From contig WFTN01000083.1 of assembly GCA_015485455.1 (NCBI GenBank), forward strand, positions 1 through 13,148: a stretch of DNA of 13,148 nucleotides. The letters run 5' to 3'. The notes under the pieces were generated by a model. That model was given only the letters and a program-made list of their open reading frames with translations. It was not told the DNA's origin and ran no database searches. Shown here piece after piece: positions 6,345 through 13,148 of this stretch. Source of the stretch: Planctomycetota bacterium. GTDB taxonomy: Bacteria; Planctomycetota; GCA-002687715; DRQF01. How positions within the stretch are numbered: the stretch's first letter is position 1; the number at the start of each line of letters is the position of its first letter. The translations under genes and the position numbers were made by a program.

Positions 6345-8624
6345 ATGAACAAGCTATTTCTGGGACTGGCGGCTTTCCTCTTTTTTGCGATGAGCGGCTT
6401 TTCTCAGACGGCCTCCGGGCGTCTTGCAGCGAAGATTGTTGGTGGCAAAGTTGTGGTGCAGTGTGATCTGTCTAGTAACACGCGCCGGGTGCCTGTGAAC
6501 CTGATTGTTGAGCTCGAATCTTCATCGGCGTTCTTTTTGCAAGATACGGCTGCCCGGGATTTGGGCTTCGACGGCTCTGTTGACGCCACTCTCCATTTTC
6601 CCGGTTTTAAGGTTGCTGGCCTGGCCCCTGATGTTGGGGCCTCAGATTTTCACAAATTCTTTACGAACCGCTATGCACCAGAATTATCGGAAACACTTTG
6701 TGTTGGCACTTTGGGAGCTGGGTTCTTCGAGCGATTCCAAGTTGTCTTTGAGCTTGGGGAAGGGTTCATCGCCTTAAATCCCAAGGCGGCCGAGGCAGAA
6801 CCTGGGTATGAGTGGCGGGATGGCTCTGTTTCCATGGAACAATCCGGTTCTTTGTGGTGGCTTGACGTGGCCTACGCTGGTGATCAAGAATCTAAGATGG
6901 CCATTGGTACAGGATCCATCGACACCACCATAGCAGCGGATCTTTGCCAAGAGCTTGGTTTTCCAGCGGGCAACATTGGTCCATTCACTGTTGGTGGTTT
7001 GGAATTGTCTGATCGCGTGGCCCTTCGCCCAGAGGCCTTAGATGAGTTTCATCCAGATGGTGCTTTTGGTCGGCTGGGTACGAATGTGCTGACTCAAACG
7101 CGATTGACTCTGGATTTCGTCAATCGTCGTGCTTCTTTTGACGCCACGAAACCAGCGGTCTTTCCAAAGGATGATCTGGCATTCTTCTTAGCCAGAGCCG
7201 CAGAGGATGCCACCAAGATTGAGAAGTTTCTGGTTGACTTCCCAGAAGCTCGTCTCAAAGAAGAAGCTGCGCGTTTGTTGCTGCAGATGCGCTTAGAGGA
7301 ACACATCAATGGTGGGGGCGACGATTCTGTGGCGCGGGCCTTGTTGTTCGTTCACCAAGCGACGCCGAAGGATCTTCGGGCGACTCAAGCTCTCAAGACG
7401 ATGGATCTTCTCGAAAAACAAGGTGCCACTTCGCTGGTAATTAAGGCAGGCGAACTGGGTGTATCGGCAGGAAAAGACGATCGGGACCCCTTGGCTACCT
7501 ATAAGATTCATGGGCGGCTAGGGCGCATTCATTTTGACCAAGGTCGAGAGGATCCAGCTTTCAAACACCTATTCTCGGCAGTCTTCGGCATGCGTGAGGA
7601 TGGTCCTGCCAATCTTGACCTGGGGCGCTACTACGAAAAACAAAAACGATATCGCCGCGCATTCTCGCGTTATGTCCAAGCCGTCGTTAAAGAAGAATCA
7701 GCCGAAGCGGCTTTGGCAGGGATGAAGCGCTGTCAGAAGCATCTGGACAGCAGTGAAGCTATGTCGATTGAGGTGATCGAAAAATTGGTCGCCGGTCGCA
7801 TCCCTGCCTTTCGCGTTGCCGCCCGGTACAAGGCGAAAAAGGGCGACAAAAAGCCCACTCGGCACGTACTCTTGGAACTCATGACAGGGGCTCATTGTGG
7901 GCCTTGTATCGCCGCGGATCTGGCCTTTGAGGCTGTTGATTCCTTCTTTCCAGAAACAGTCTTGTCCCTCATTCAGTACCACGTCCATATCCCTGCCCCG
8001 GATCCTCTGGCAAATCCGACTTCGACCCGGGCATTTCGCCTCCTCGGTGGTACATCAGCTCCTCAGGCCTTCATTGACGGCCATGTGCGCATCAACGGAG
8101 GAGGCCGTGAAGGTGATAAGGAGAAGAAGTACGAGCAGTATAAAGAGGCGATCTTAAAGGCACTTGAGGTTAAGTCCGACCACACAATTTCCACCACAAC
8201 GACGATCAACCAGGGCAAGGTGACCGGAGAAACGACAATTTCTGGGCCAGTGGGCAGTGGGATGCCCCACGTTCAAGTGCTGTTGGTTGAGAAGAGTGTG
8301 CTGTTTCCTGGGCGTAATAAAATTGTCATTCATCGGATGGTCGTACGGAGCGAATTGACCGGCACCTCAGCGGGTATTCCCTACTTGCCGAAGGATGGGA
8401 AGATGGTCGTCAAGTTTTCAGTCAAACTGGCAGATATCCAAAGTGACTTGGATGAGCATCTTGACCAAGTTGAATCTCAACAGGGTTCTCAATTCACTAT
8501 GTGGCCGACGACAATTGACCCGAAGCAAGTCGCGATTGTGGTCATTCTGCGTGACTTGGAGAGTGAAAAGGTTTTGCAGAGTGATCAAAGCGATCCAACG
8601 TTTCCGGCGGAGGAATTAAAGTAG
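6345..8624 (+). CDS. secreted protein: two degenerate retropepsin-like repeats, helical middle, thioredoxin domain (759 aa)
   Basis: Residues 1-21 form a signal peptide (MNKLFLGLAAFLFFAMSGFSQ), so the protein is exported and probably periplasmic. This decided the start at ATG 6345 over ATG 6297, which would place 16 extra residues before it. Residues about 45-150 and 165-268 look like two retropepsin-type aspartic protease repeats, each ending in a glycine-rich strand pattern (GTLGAGFFERFQVVFE; GRLGTNVLTQTRLTLDF). At the catalytic DTG positions they read ESS (58-60) and GTG (188-190), so proteolysis is unlikely. Residues about 275-490 are helical with TPR-like pieces. Residues about 505-608 form a thioredoxin fold with CGPC (518-521) and a probable cis-Pro at 573 (TSAPQAF), consistent with thiol-disulfide redox activity. 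The tail (about 610-745) is beta-rich with IHRMVVRS, resembling domains that follow thioredoxins in other secreted proteins. The stop overlaps the next start by one base (TAGTG). Confidence 0.8.
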   Translation: MNKLFLGLAAFLFFAMSGFSQTASGRLAAKIVGGKVVVQCDLSSNTRRVPVNLIVELESSSAFFLQDTAARDLGFDGSVDATLHFPGFKVAGLAPDVGASDFHKFFTNRYAPELSETLCVGTLGAGFFERFQVVFELGEGFIALNPKAAEAEPGYEWRDGSVSMEQSGSLWWLDVAYAGDQESKMAIGTGSIDTTIAADLCQELGFPAGNIGPFTVGGLELSDRVALRPEALDEFHPDGAFGRLGTNVLTQTRLTLDFVNRRASFDATKPAVFPKDDLAFFLARAAEDATKIEKFLVDFPEARLKEEAARLLLQMRLEEHINGGGDDSVARALLFVHQATPKDLRATQALKTMDLLEKQGATSLVIKAGELGVSAGKDDRDPLATYKIHGRLGRIHFDQGREDPAFKHLFSAVFGMREDGPANLDLGRYYEKQKRYRRAFSRYVQAVVKEESAEAALAGMKRCQKHLDSSEAMSIEVIEKLVAGRIPAFRVAARYKAKKGDKKPTRHVLLELMTGAHCGPCIAADLAFEAVDSFFPETVLSLIQYHVHIPAPDPLANPTSTRAFRLLGGTSAPQAFIDGHVRINGGGREGDKEKKYEQYKEAILKALEVKSDHTISTTTTINQGKVTGETTISGPVGSGMPHVQVLLVEKSVLFPGRNKIVIHRMVVRSELTGTSAGIPYLPKDGKMVVKFSVKLADIQSDLDEHLDQVESQQGSQFTMWPTTIDPKQVAIVVILRDLESEKVLQSDQSDPTFPAEELK

Positions 8625-10138
8625 TGCCAAGAAAATCTCGCCAACTTGCCCAGGCTAATGAAAACTTACGGGGGGAACTCAGAACCCACGCGAGGCGCGC
8701 CAAGGGCGTTCTGCGCTTTCAGCGTGGAATCGAAGCGCTCCCAGAGGCTTTGGTTGAAGGCATGCCTTTCCTTCTGGTGGCTCCGGCGGTCTATCTGCTG
8801 CTTCGCATCATCTTGTGGTTCTCAGCACCTATAGACCCGCCTATGGGGTTTGGGTTGGCAGTCATGGGGCTCCTGGCTCCTTATGTCCTATTCGTTTTGG
8901 CTCAGGTCATCTCGGCAGCTTGCAAAGCTGTTCCCTTTAGCGCTGCTCTTCGGCATGTGGATGATCAGCTTCATTTGGCGGATCGACTCCAAACCGCAGC
9001 GGATTTCTTGGATCGCCCTCAGAGGACAGCATTCATGGAGGCTGCCATCGAAGACGCTTCCACCGCGAGTGCAAGAGCCTTGGGTGAGCCTTTGCGCATT
9101 GAGCCGAATGTAGAAGTGCCGTCTTCGCGAGCTTGGCTTTATCCACTTGGGGGTGCTTTCTTGGTCTTCCTTGGGATCTTGATTCCTATTGCAGGAACAC
9201 CGAAAGGCCCGATACAAGTGGCGTCAGAAAAGCAGATGGCAGGGTCCGATGTTGCGACTGCTCAGGATGAAGGGCCCATGAAGCCTGTTGTGCTCCCCGG
9301 TGCCACGCCCAAACTACAGAAGCCGAACAAAAGCGAGGACAGTAAAGCAACCGTTGGTGCCAGCGGGGCTCTATCACCCAAAGATCAAAAGATGAAAGCG
9401 GGTTCAGGCAAAACGAAGGCTGGAAAAGCCGCTCCGGTTGGAGCCCCCAGTGGATCAGCACAAGCCAAGGGTGCTCCCAGTGACGAGGGCAAGCCCGCTC
9501 GGTCGAAGAAGCTGTCGCGGAAAAAAGCGAAGCCCCGGAAACCAAAAAGTGGCCAGGATCGAATTCCCAAGGGCAAGAAGCAAGAAGATGATCGCCAGTC
9601 CGGGGCCACCATGGGGCGAGGTTCAGGTCAAGGCAGCTCGAAGAACCCAGTTGCTTCCGAGTGGAGTAGCAAAGACCAGACTCCTCAGGACGACGAAGAA
9701 CCAGAAGACGACGACGAGGAAGTCGAAGATGAGAGTGAGAAGTCAGACGCCCGAGGTGGCGTCCAGCCGAATCTTCGAGATCGGCGACCTCCTTCCAGTC
9801 GCGACCTTGCAATTGGCTTTGGCAATCGCCCAGGAGGTGACGGCCGTGGGGGACCTTCCCAGCGCAAGAAATCTCGGGGCACAGCATCCTTGGTTTTAGG
9901 AGTCCCTATACCTGACCACATTAAGGGTCAGATGAACCCCGGAACAACGAAGATCACCCAAGAACGCATTGAGCCCAAAGAAGAAGAATCACAGGCCATT
10001 AAGGCAGAAGCAAGAGTTGCCCGTCGGGGCTACGCTGGGGCGGCTCAGACTCCCTCGGCGAACCCTCGGCTGAATCAAGTCATCGAAAGTTATTTTCGTG
10101 CACTGCGTGCGAAATCGGAAAAGGATGAGAAAAAATGA
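8624..10138 (+). CDS. three-TM membrane protein with long charged linker, MoxR-operon associated (504 aa)
   Basis: The start is GTG 8624, overlapping the previous TAG by one base, with GGAGGA (8609-8614) nine bases upstream. Order: a basic N-terminus; TM1 at about 48-68; TM2 about 76-100; a helical segment with HLADRLQTAADFL (117-129); TM3 about 170-190; a disordered region of about 230 residues rich in Lys, Ala, Ser, Gly and Pro (195-420) with an acidic run (356-375); and a conserved-looking C-terminal piece (about 421-498: LVLGVPIPDH, ITQERIEPKEEES, VIESYFRALR). The 'DRLQTA' helix after two membrane segments and the 'YF..LR' ending recall the DUF4175-like proteins next to MoxR operons in Planctomycetes; this is from memory. 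It likely anchors or tethers the complex, with the long linker spanning a distance on one side of the membrane. It ends in an ATGA overlap with the MoxR gene. Confidence 0.75.
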   Translation: MPRKSRQLAQANENLRGELRTHARRAKGVLRFQRGIEALPEALVEGMPFLLVAPAVYLLLRIILWFSAPIDPPMGFGLAVMGLLAPYVLFVLAQVISAACKAVPFSAALRHVDDQLHLADRLQTAADFLDRPQRTAFMEAAIEDASTASARALGEPLRIEPNVEVPSSRAWLYPLGGAFLVFLGILIPIAGTPKGPIQVASEKQMAGSDVATAQDEGPMKPVVLPGATPKLQKPNKSEDSKATVGASGALSPKDQKMKAGSGKTKAGKAAPVGAPSGSAQAKGAPSDEGKPARSKKLSRKKAKPRKPKSGQDRIPKGKKQEDDRQSGATMGRGSGQGSSKNPVASEWSSKDQTPQDDEEPEDDDEEVEDESEKSDARGGVQPNLRDRRPPSSRDLAIGFGNRPGGDGRGGPSQRKKSRGTASLVLGVPIPDHIKGQMNPGTTKITQERIEPKEEESQAIKAEARVARRGYAGAAQTPSANPRLNQVIESYFRALRAKSEKDEKK

Positions 10139-11151
10139 CAGCAGCAAGCGACCCATCAACAGCCAAAGAAGCAGCATCGAAGTTCAAAGCCGTTCACCAA
10201 AAGATCAAGGATGAAGTGTCTCGGGTCATTGTCGGCCAGGGAGATGTTATTGACGGTGTTTTGACAGCGCTCTTTGCCGGCGGCCATGTGCTTCTGGAAG
10301 GAGTTCCAGGACTGGGGAAAACCATTTTGGTCCGAACTCTTGGTGAGGCCGTTGATCTCGATTTCTCTCGTATCCAGTTTACTCCCGACATGATGCCTGC
10401 GGATATCCAAGGGACTCAAATTCTCGTTGAGGTCGAAGGTGGAGGGCATGAGCTGGAATTCCAACAGGGCCCTTTGATTGCCAATCTTGTTCTGGCAGAC
10501 GAAATCAACCGGGCCACTCCGAAAACGCAATCGGCCTTGCTGGAGGCCATGCAAGAGCGGACGATCACGGTGGGTGTTCGCACCATCAATCTTGCTGACC
10601 CCTACTGCGTTATGGCGACTCAGAATCCCGTAGAGCAAGAAGGAACCTATCCACTTCCAGAGGCCCAACTTGATCGCTTCCTGATGAAGCTCATTGTTGG
10701 TTACCCAGAAGAAGCTGAATACGGGGCCATTCTTGATCGGACCACCGGCAATGAAGAAATGAAAGTCTCGAAGGTATCCAATGGCGAAGAGATCATGGCC
10801 ATGCGTGAGATCATTCGCGGGGTCCCTGTTCCTGATCATGTCCAGCGTTATGCCATTCGCTTGGTGATGGCTACACAACCTCATAGTGCTCACGCTCCCG
10901 TGGTAGTGAACGAAAACGTGCTTCTCGGCTCGAGTCCTCGTGGTGCCCAAGGTTTGCTCTTGGCGGCCAAGGTCAAGGCGATTTTGGATGGTCGTTTCGC
11001 TGTTGCCAACGAGGACATTGTTGGGGTTGCCCATCCGGTCTTGCGCCATCGCCTCCACGTCAACTTTCAAGGGCAAGCCGACGGTATCGACAGTGATCGT
11101 GTGATCGATGGGGTACTCGCTCATGTCCGCGCCACTGGAGGACAGGGCTGA
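10135..11151 (+). CDS. moxR: MoxR-family AAA+ ATPase (338 aa)
   Basis: A cytoplasmic ATPase of the MoxR/RavA clade, thought to act as a chaperone that remodels or activates vWA-domain partner proteins. All landmarks are visible: VIVGQGDVIDGVL near the N-terminus (31-43), Walker A GVPGLGKT (56-63), FTPDMMPADIQGT (82-94), Walker B LVLADEIN (118-125), ALLEAMQERTITV (134-146), sensor-1 region ATQNPVEQEGTYPLPEAQLD (161-180), and sensor-2 region GSSPRGAQ (265-272) in the C-terminal lid. Length is typical for the family and nothing essential is missing. The ATG overlaps the stop of the membrane-protein gene (ATGA), with AAGGATGAG just upstream. Its stop overlaps the DUF58 start (TGATG), so ATPase and vWA partner are made together. 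The gene symbol denotes the family only. Confidence 0.95.
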   Translation: MTAASDPSTAKEAASKFKAVHQKIKDEVSRVIVGQGDVIDGVLTALFAGGHVLLEGVPGLGKTILVRTLGEAVDLDFSRIQFTPDMMPADIQGTQILVEVEGGGHELEFQQGPLIANLVLADEINRATPKTQSALLEAMQERTITVGVRTINLADPYCVMATQNPVEQEGTYPLPEAQLDRFLMKLIVGYPEEAEYGAILDRTTGNEEMKVSKVSNGEEIMAMREIIRGVPVPDHVQRYAIRLVMATQPHSAHAPVVVNENVLLGSSPRGAQGLLLAAKVKAILDGRFAVANEDIVGVAHPVLRHRLHVNFQGQADGIDSDRVIDGVLAHVRATGGQG

Positions 11152-12047
11152 TGACAACAGGGATCGCCTTCGCCGAGCTCTTTGATCCTAAGTTCTTGGA
11201 GTCCCTGCAGCATCTCAAGATTGTCGCTCGCCGGGTGCCCCGTGGAGGGCGTTTGGCCGAGCAAAGATCGTTGGACTTGGGGGCGGGGATCGAGTTTCGT
11301 GACTTCAGACCCTATGCCCCCGGTGATGATTTTCGCGCAATTGATTGGAATATCTATCGTCGCTTGGGACGTGTGTTTCTACGTTTGTTTGAAGAGTTGG
11401 AAGACCTGTCGCTCTATCTCATGCCCGACGTTTCAAAGAGTATGACAAGTGATGGTAAAGGCAGGCTGAGAGCTACCTTGCGGACGACTATGGCCCTCGC
11501 CGCTGTGAGTTTGAGTCAACATGACCGAGTGGGTTTGTTTCCCTTCGCGGACCATTTGCTTCAAAGTCGGCCTCCTGCCGCTGGGCGAGGCCGGGTGATG
11601 TCAATGGCAAAGCATCTTTCCGAGCTTCCCAGCACTGGCGGCACAGATCTCGTGCATTCTTTGGCGGAATTCGCCAAACGGAAACTGCGAGGTGGGCTCT
11701 TGGTTATCATCTCCGATTTCTTCGATCCTGCTGGGATCGACTCGGTCTTGAAAGCTCTTAAGCGGCAACGGCACAAGATCCTGTTGGTACAAATTGCCAG
11801 AGATGAAGATCGAGATCCTCGTTTTCAGGGAGACTACCGTTTGGTTGATTCCGAAACTGGGCAGTCTCAAGATGTCTCTGTCGATGCCCATGTTCTGAAA
11901 CGATACCAAGAATCCTACGACCGCTTTCAGAACAAGCTGATCGATTTTTCGAAATCACATCCCGCCGGTTTCCTGCGGCTCAATGCTGACGAAGAGGTTG
12001 TGCCCCAGTTGGCTGGGTTGTTCGAGAGTGGGAGCTACATCGTATGA
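11151..12047 (+). CDS. DUF58 / vWA-like domain protein, MoxR partner (298 aa)
   Basis: The DUF58 signature is clear: GIEFRDFRPYAPGDDFRAID (46-65), then WNIYRRLGRVFLRLFEE (66-82). The downstream fold is vWA-like and keeps a complete MIDAS-type metal site: DVSKS (93-97, DxSxS), the Thr in STGGTDL (165), and the Asp in ISDFFD (189). Metal-dependent ligand binding is therefore plausible. No signal peptide or TM segment is present, so this is the soluble form of the family. GGAGGA (11137-11142) gives a good ribosome site eight bases before the ATG. DUF58 proteins almost always follow moxR, as here, and are the presumed substrates or adaptors of the ATPase. The gene overlaps the next by four bases (ATGA). 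Confidence 0.93.
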   Translation: MTTGIAFAELFDPKFLESLQHLKIVARRVPRGGRLAEQRSLDLGAGIEFRDFRPYAPGDDFRAIDWNIYRRLGRVFLRLFEELEDLSLYLMPDVSKSMTSDGKGRLRATLRTTMALAAVSLSQHDRVGLFPFADHLLQSRPPAAGRGRVMSMAKHLSELPSTGGTDLVHSLAEFAKRKLRGGLLVIISDFFDPAGIDSVLKALKRQRHKILLVQIARDEDRDPRFQGDYRLVDSETGQSQDVSVDAHVLKRYQESYDRFQNKLIDFSKSHPAGFLRLNADEEVVPQLAGLFESGSYIV

Positions 12048-13148
12048 TCCTGAATACCATGAGCCCCACTGTTTTGCTCTTGGGTGCAGCCGTCATTGGC
12101 GCCGCTCTTTTTGCATTACAACGATTGAGAACACGATACCGCAGGGTTGACGTACCGACGGTGATGTTTTGGAAAGAAGCTGTCGAAGAGTCTCAAGCGA
12201 GAGTCTTAGTAAGAAGGTTTCGCCATCCATGGGCCTACGTCTTGATCTTGTCGCTTTGCTTGATCATGTGGTTTCTTTTTTCCGATCCCCAATTGGAAAG
12301 TGGCAAAAGTGCAGTGCGGGATGTATATGTCCTGAATGCAACAGCTTCGGCTCTTGTGGGCGATGACTTTCAGAATTCGAAAGATTTGCTCATTGACGCG
12401 TTGGCCCATCTTGGTCGTGGCCACGGTGAAGTCTTTGTTTTGGATGCTATGCCGCGTTTGATTCTAGGCCCAGAAGAGTCTCCTTTGCTTCTTGAGGAAC
12501 GCTTGGCCGCGGTGAAACCTAGAGACGTTCCCCAGCGGATTCTGCCGTTCCTGGATCGTATGGAGGCCGGTGCGATTTATGATGGGGTGACCCATGTCCG
12601 CCTTGTCGGTTTTCCTCAACTGAAACGGGAGAACCTTGCTAAGAGTCGTTTCCGTGTGACCCACATGGACTCCGTGAGATCTCACAAGGAACTCAACCGA
12701 AGTGGGGTGCGTTCGATTGGCGCATCTGCTCCGCGGTCCGGTTTGGCATTCGCCGTGGATGTCTTGATTGTTGTCGCATCTGAGAATGATTCGGATGTGG
12801 CTCTCAAAGTGACTCTTGATGGCGATCCCCTTGCTGTTGAGATTGAGAAAACTGCTAAGAATACTTTTGCTTTGCGCGATCTGCCAGCCAATGGCAAAGA
12901 ACTGCTGGTTCGACTTGGACAACCTGACGCTTTGTTGGCTGACAATGAAGCGCGGTTTATTTTGCCAACCTTGTCGCCTATCGCTGTCGCCCTTGGTCAG
13001 TCTCTTGACGAGACGCTGCGCCTATTTTTGCTAGCAAATCCTTTCGTCGATTGCGCCGCGACTCCGGCGGATGTTCAGGTTGGGGGCAAGAGAGACACGG
13101 GTTTGCCAGCAATTATTGTTGACCCTCAAGCCCGGGACTTTTCGATAG
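12044..13148 (+). CDS. BatA-like membrane protein with degenerate vWA domain, truncated by the right edge
   Basis: This open frame runs past the window end (368 codons visible, no stop). Residues about 7-26 and 63-83 are membrane helices around a basic loop, the layout of the BatA N-terminal (aerotolerance regulator) domain: short hydrophobic start, RLRTRYRRVDVP, then RRFRHPWAYVLILSLCLIMW. A vWA-like domain follows (about 91-210), but the DxSxS metal motif reads NATAS (98-102): Asp to Asn, first Ser to Thr. Metal binding is probably weakened or lost. Later beta-rich segments include LADNEARFILP (298-308), a string typical of BatA-like proteins in MoxR clusters. GGGAG (12030-12034) lies nine bases before the ATG, which overlaps the DUF58 stop. 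ATG 12059 is a second possible start. The missing C-terminus often ends in another membrane segment or a class-I glutamine-amidotransferase-like domain; this cannot be seen here. Confidence 0.8.
   Translation, partial: MILNTMSPTVLLLGAAVIGAALFALQRLRTRYRRVDVPTVMFWKEAVEESQARVLVRRFRHPWAYVLILSLCLIMWFLFSDPQLESGKSAVRDVYVLNATASALVGDDFQNSKDLLIDALAHLGRGHGEVFVLDAMPRLILGPEESPLLLEERLAAVKPRDVPQRILPFLDRMEAGAIYDGVTHVRLVGFPQLKRENLAKSRFRVTHMDSVRSHKELNRSGVRSIGASAPRSGLAFAVDVLIVVASENDSDVALKVTLDGDPLAVEIEKTAKNTFALRDLPANGKELLVRLGQPDALLADNEARFILPTLSPIAVALGQSLDETLRLFLLANPFVDCAATPADVQVGGKRDTGLPAIIVDPQARDFSI

Noticed and set aside
9186..9887. 233-codon minus-strand frame
   Set aside because: It is opposite the low-complexity linker of the 504-aa membrane protein. 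The biased Lys/Ala/Ser codons keep the opposite strand free of stops; the product is rich in Trp, Cys, His and Leu and unlike a natural protein.
10156..11157. 333-codon open frame on the minus strand
   Set aside because: It lies wholly opposite the moxR gene, whose Walker motifs and family features are unmistakable. The antisense frame has no family resemblance; it is an effect of codon use.
1..13148. CRISPR array, tRNA or rRNA genes
   Set aside because: No regularly spaced direct repeats, cloverleaf sequences or conserved rRNA segments were noticed on either strand.

Overview
The window looks like a chromosomal segment of a Gram-negative-type bacterium, most likely from the Planctomycetota or a related PVC-like lineage. 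That placement is an inference. It rests on the MoxR / DUF58 / BatA-like operon order preceded by a three-helix membrane protein with a long charged linker, on a secreted thioredoxin-fold multidomain protein, and on an integrase-type transposase remnant of a kind common in those groups. No rRNA, tRNA or marker gene is present to confirm it.

Layout. Positions 1-251 (minus strand) hold the decayed N-terminal part of a transposase/integrase-like gene, with one in-frame stop and two frame breaks. Positions 252-589 carry no convincing gene but contain a perfect 19-base palindrome, a likely control region. All remaining genes lie on the plus strand: a very large cytoplasmic TPR-type helical-repeat protein (590-5569, 1659 aa); a small acidic protein coupled to it (5566-6075); a 269-base gap; a secreted protein with two degenerate aspartic-protease-like repeats, a helical middle, a thioredoxin domain with CGPC and a beta-rich tail (6345-8624); a three-TM protein with a charged linker (8624-10138); a MoxR-type AAA+ ATPase (10135-11151); a DUF58 protein with an intact MIDAS-like motif (11151-12047); and a BatA-like membrane protein cut by the right edge (12044-13148+).

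Every junction except the gap at 6076-6344 is an ATGA, TAGTG or TGATG overlap, so the genes probably form one or two translationally coupled operons. MoxR ATPases are generally regarded as chaperone-like partners of vWA-domain proteins. The cluster plausibly builds or quality-controls an envelope complex: the ATPase and DUF58 protein on the cytoplasmic side, two membrane proteins, one exported thiol-redox protein, and a giant TPR scaffold. The specific biological function is not evident from sequence. The most noteworthy points are the two retropepsin-like repeats that both lack the catalytic Asp, the contrast between the intact MIDAS in the DUF58 protein and the degenerate one in the BatA-like protein, and the coupling of a giant TPR protein to this module.
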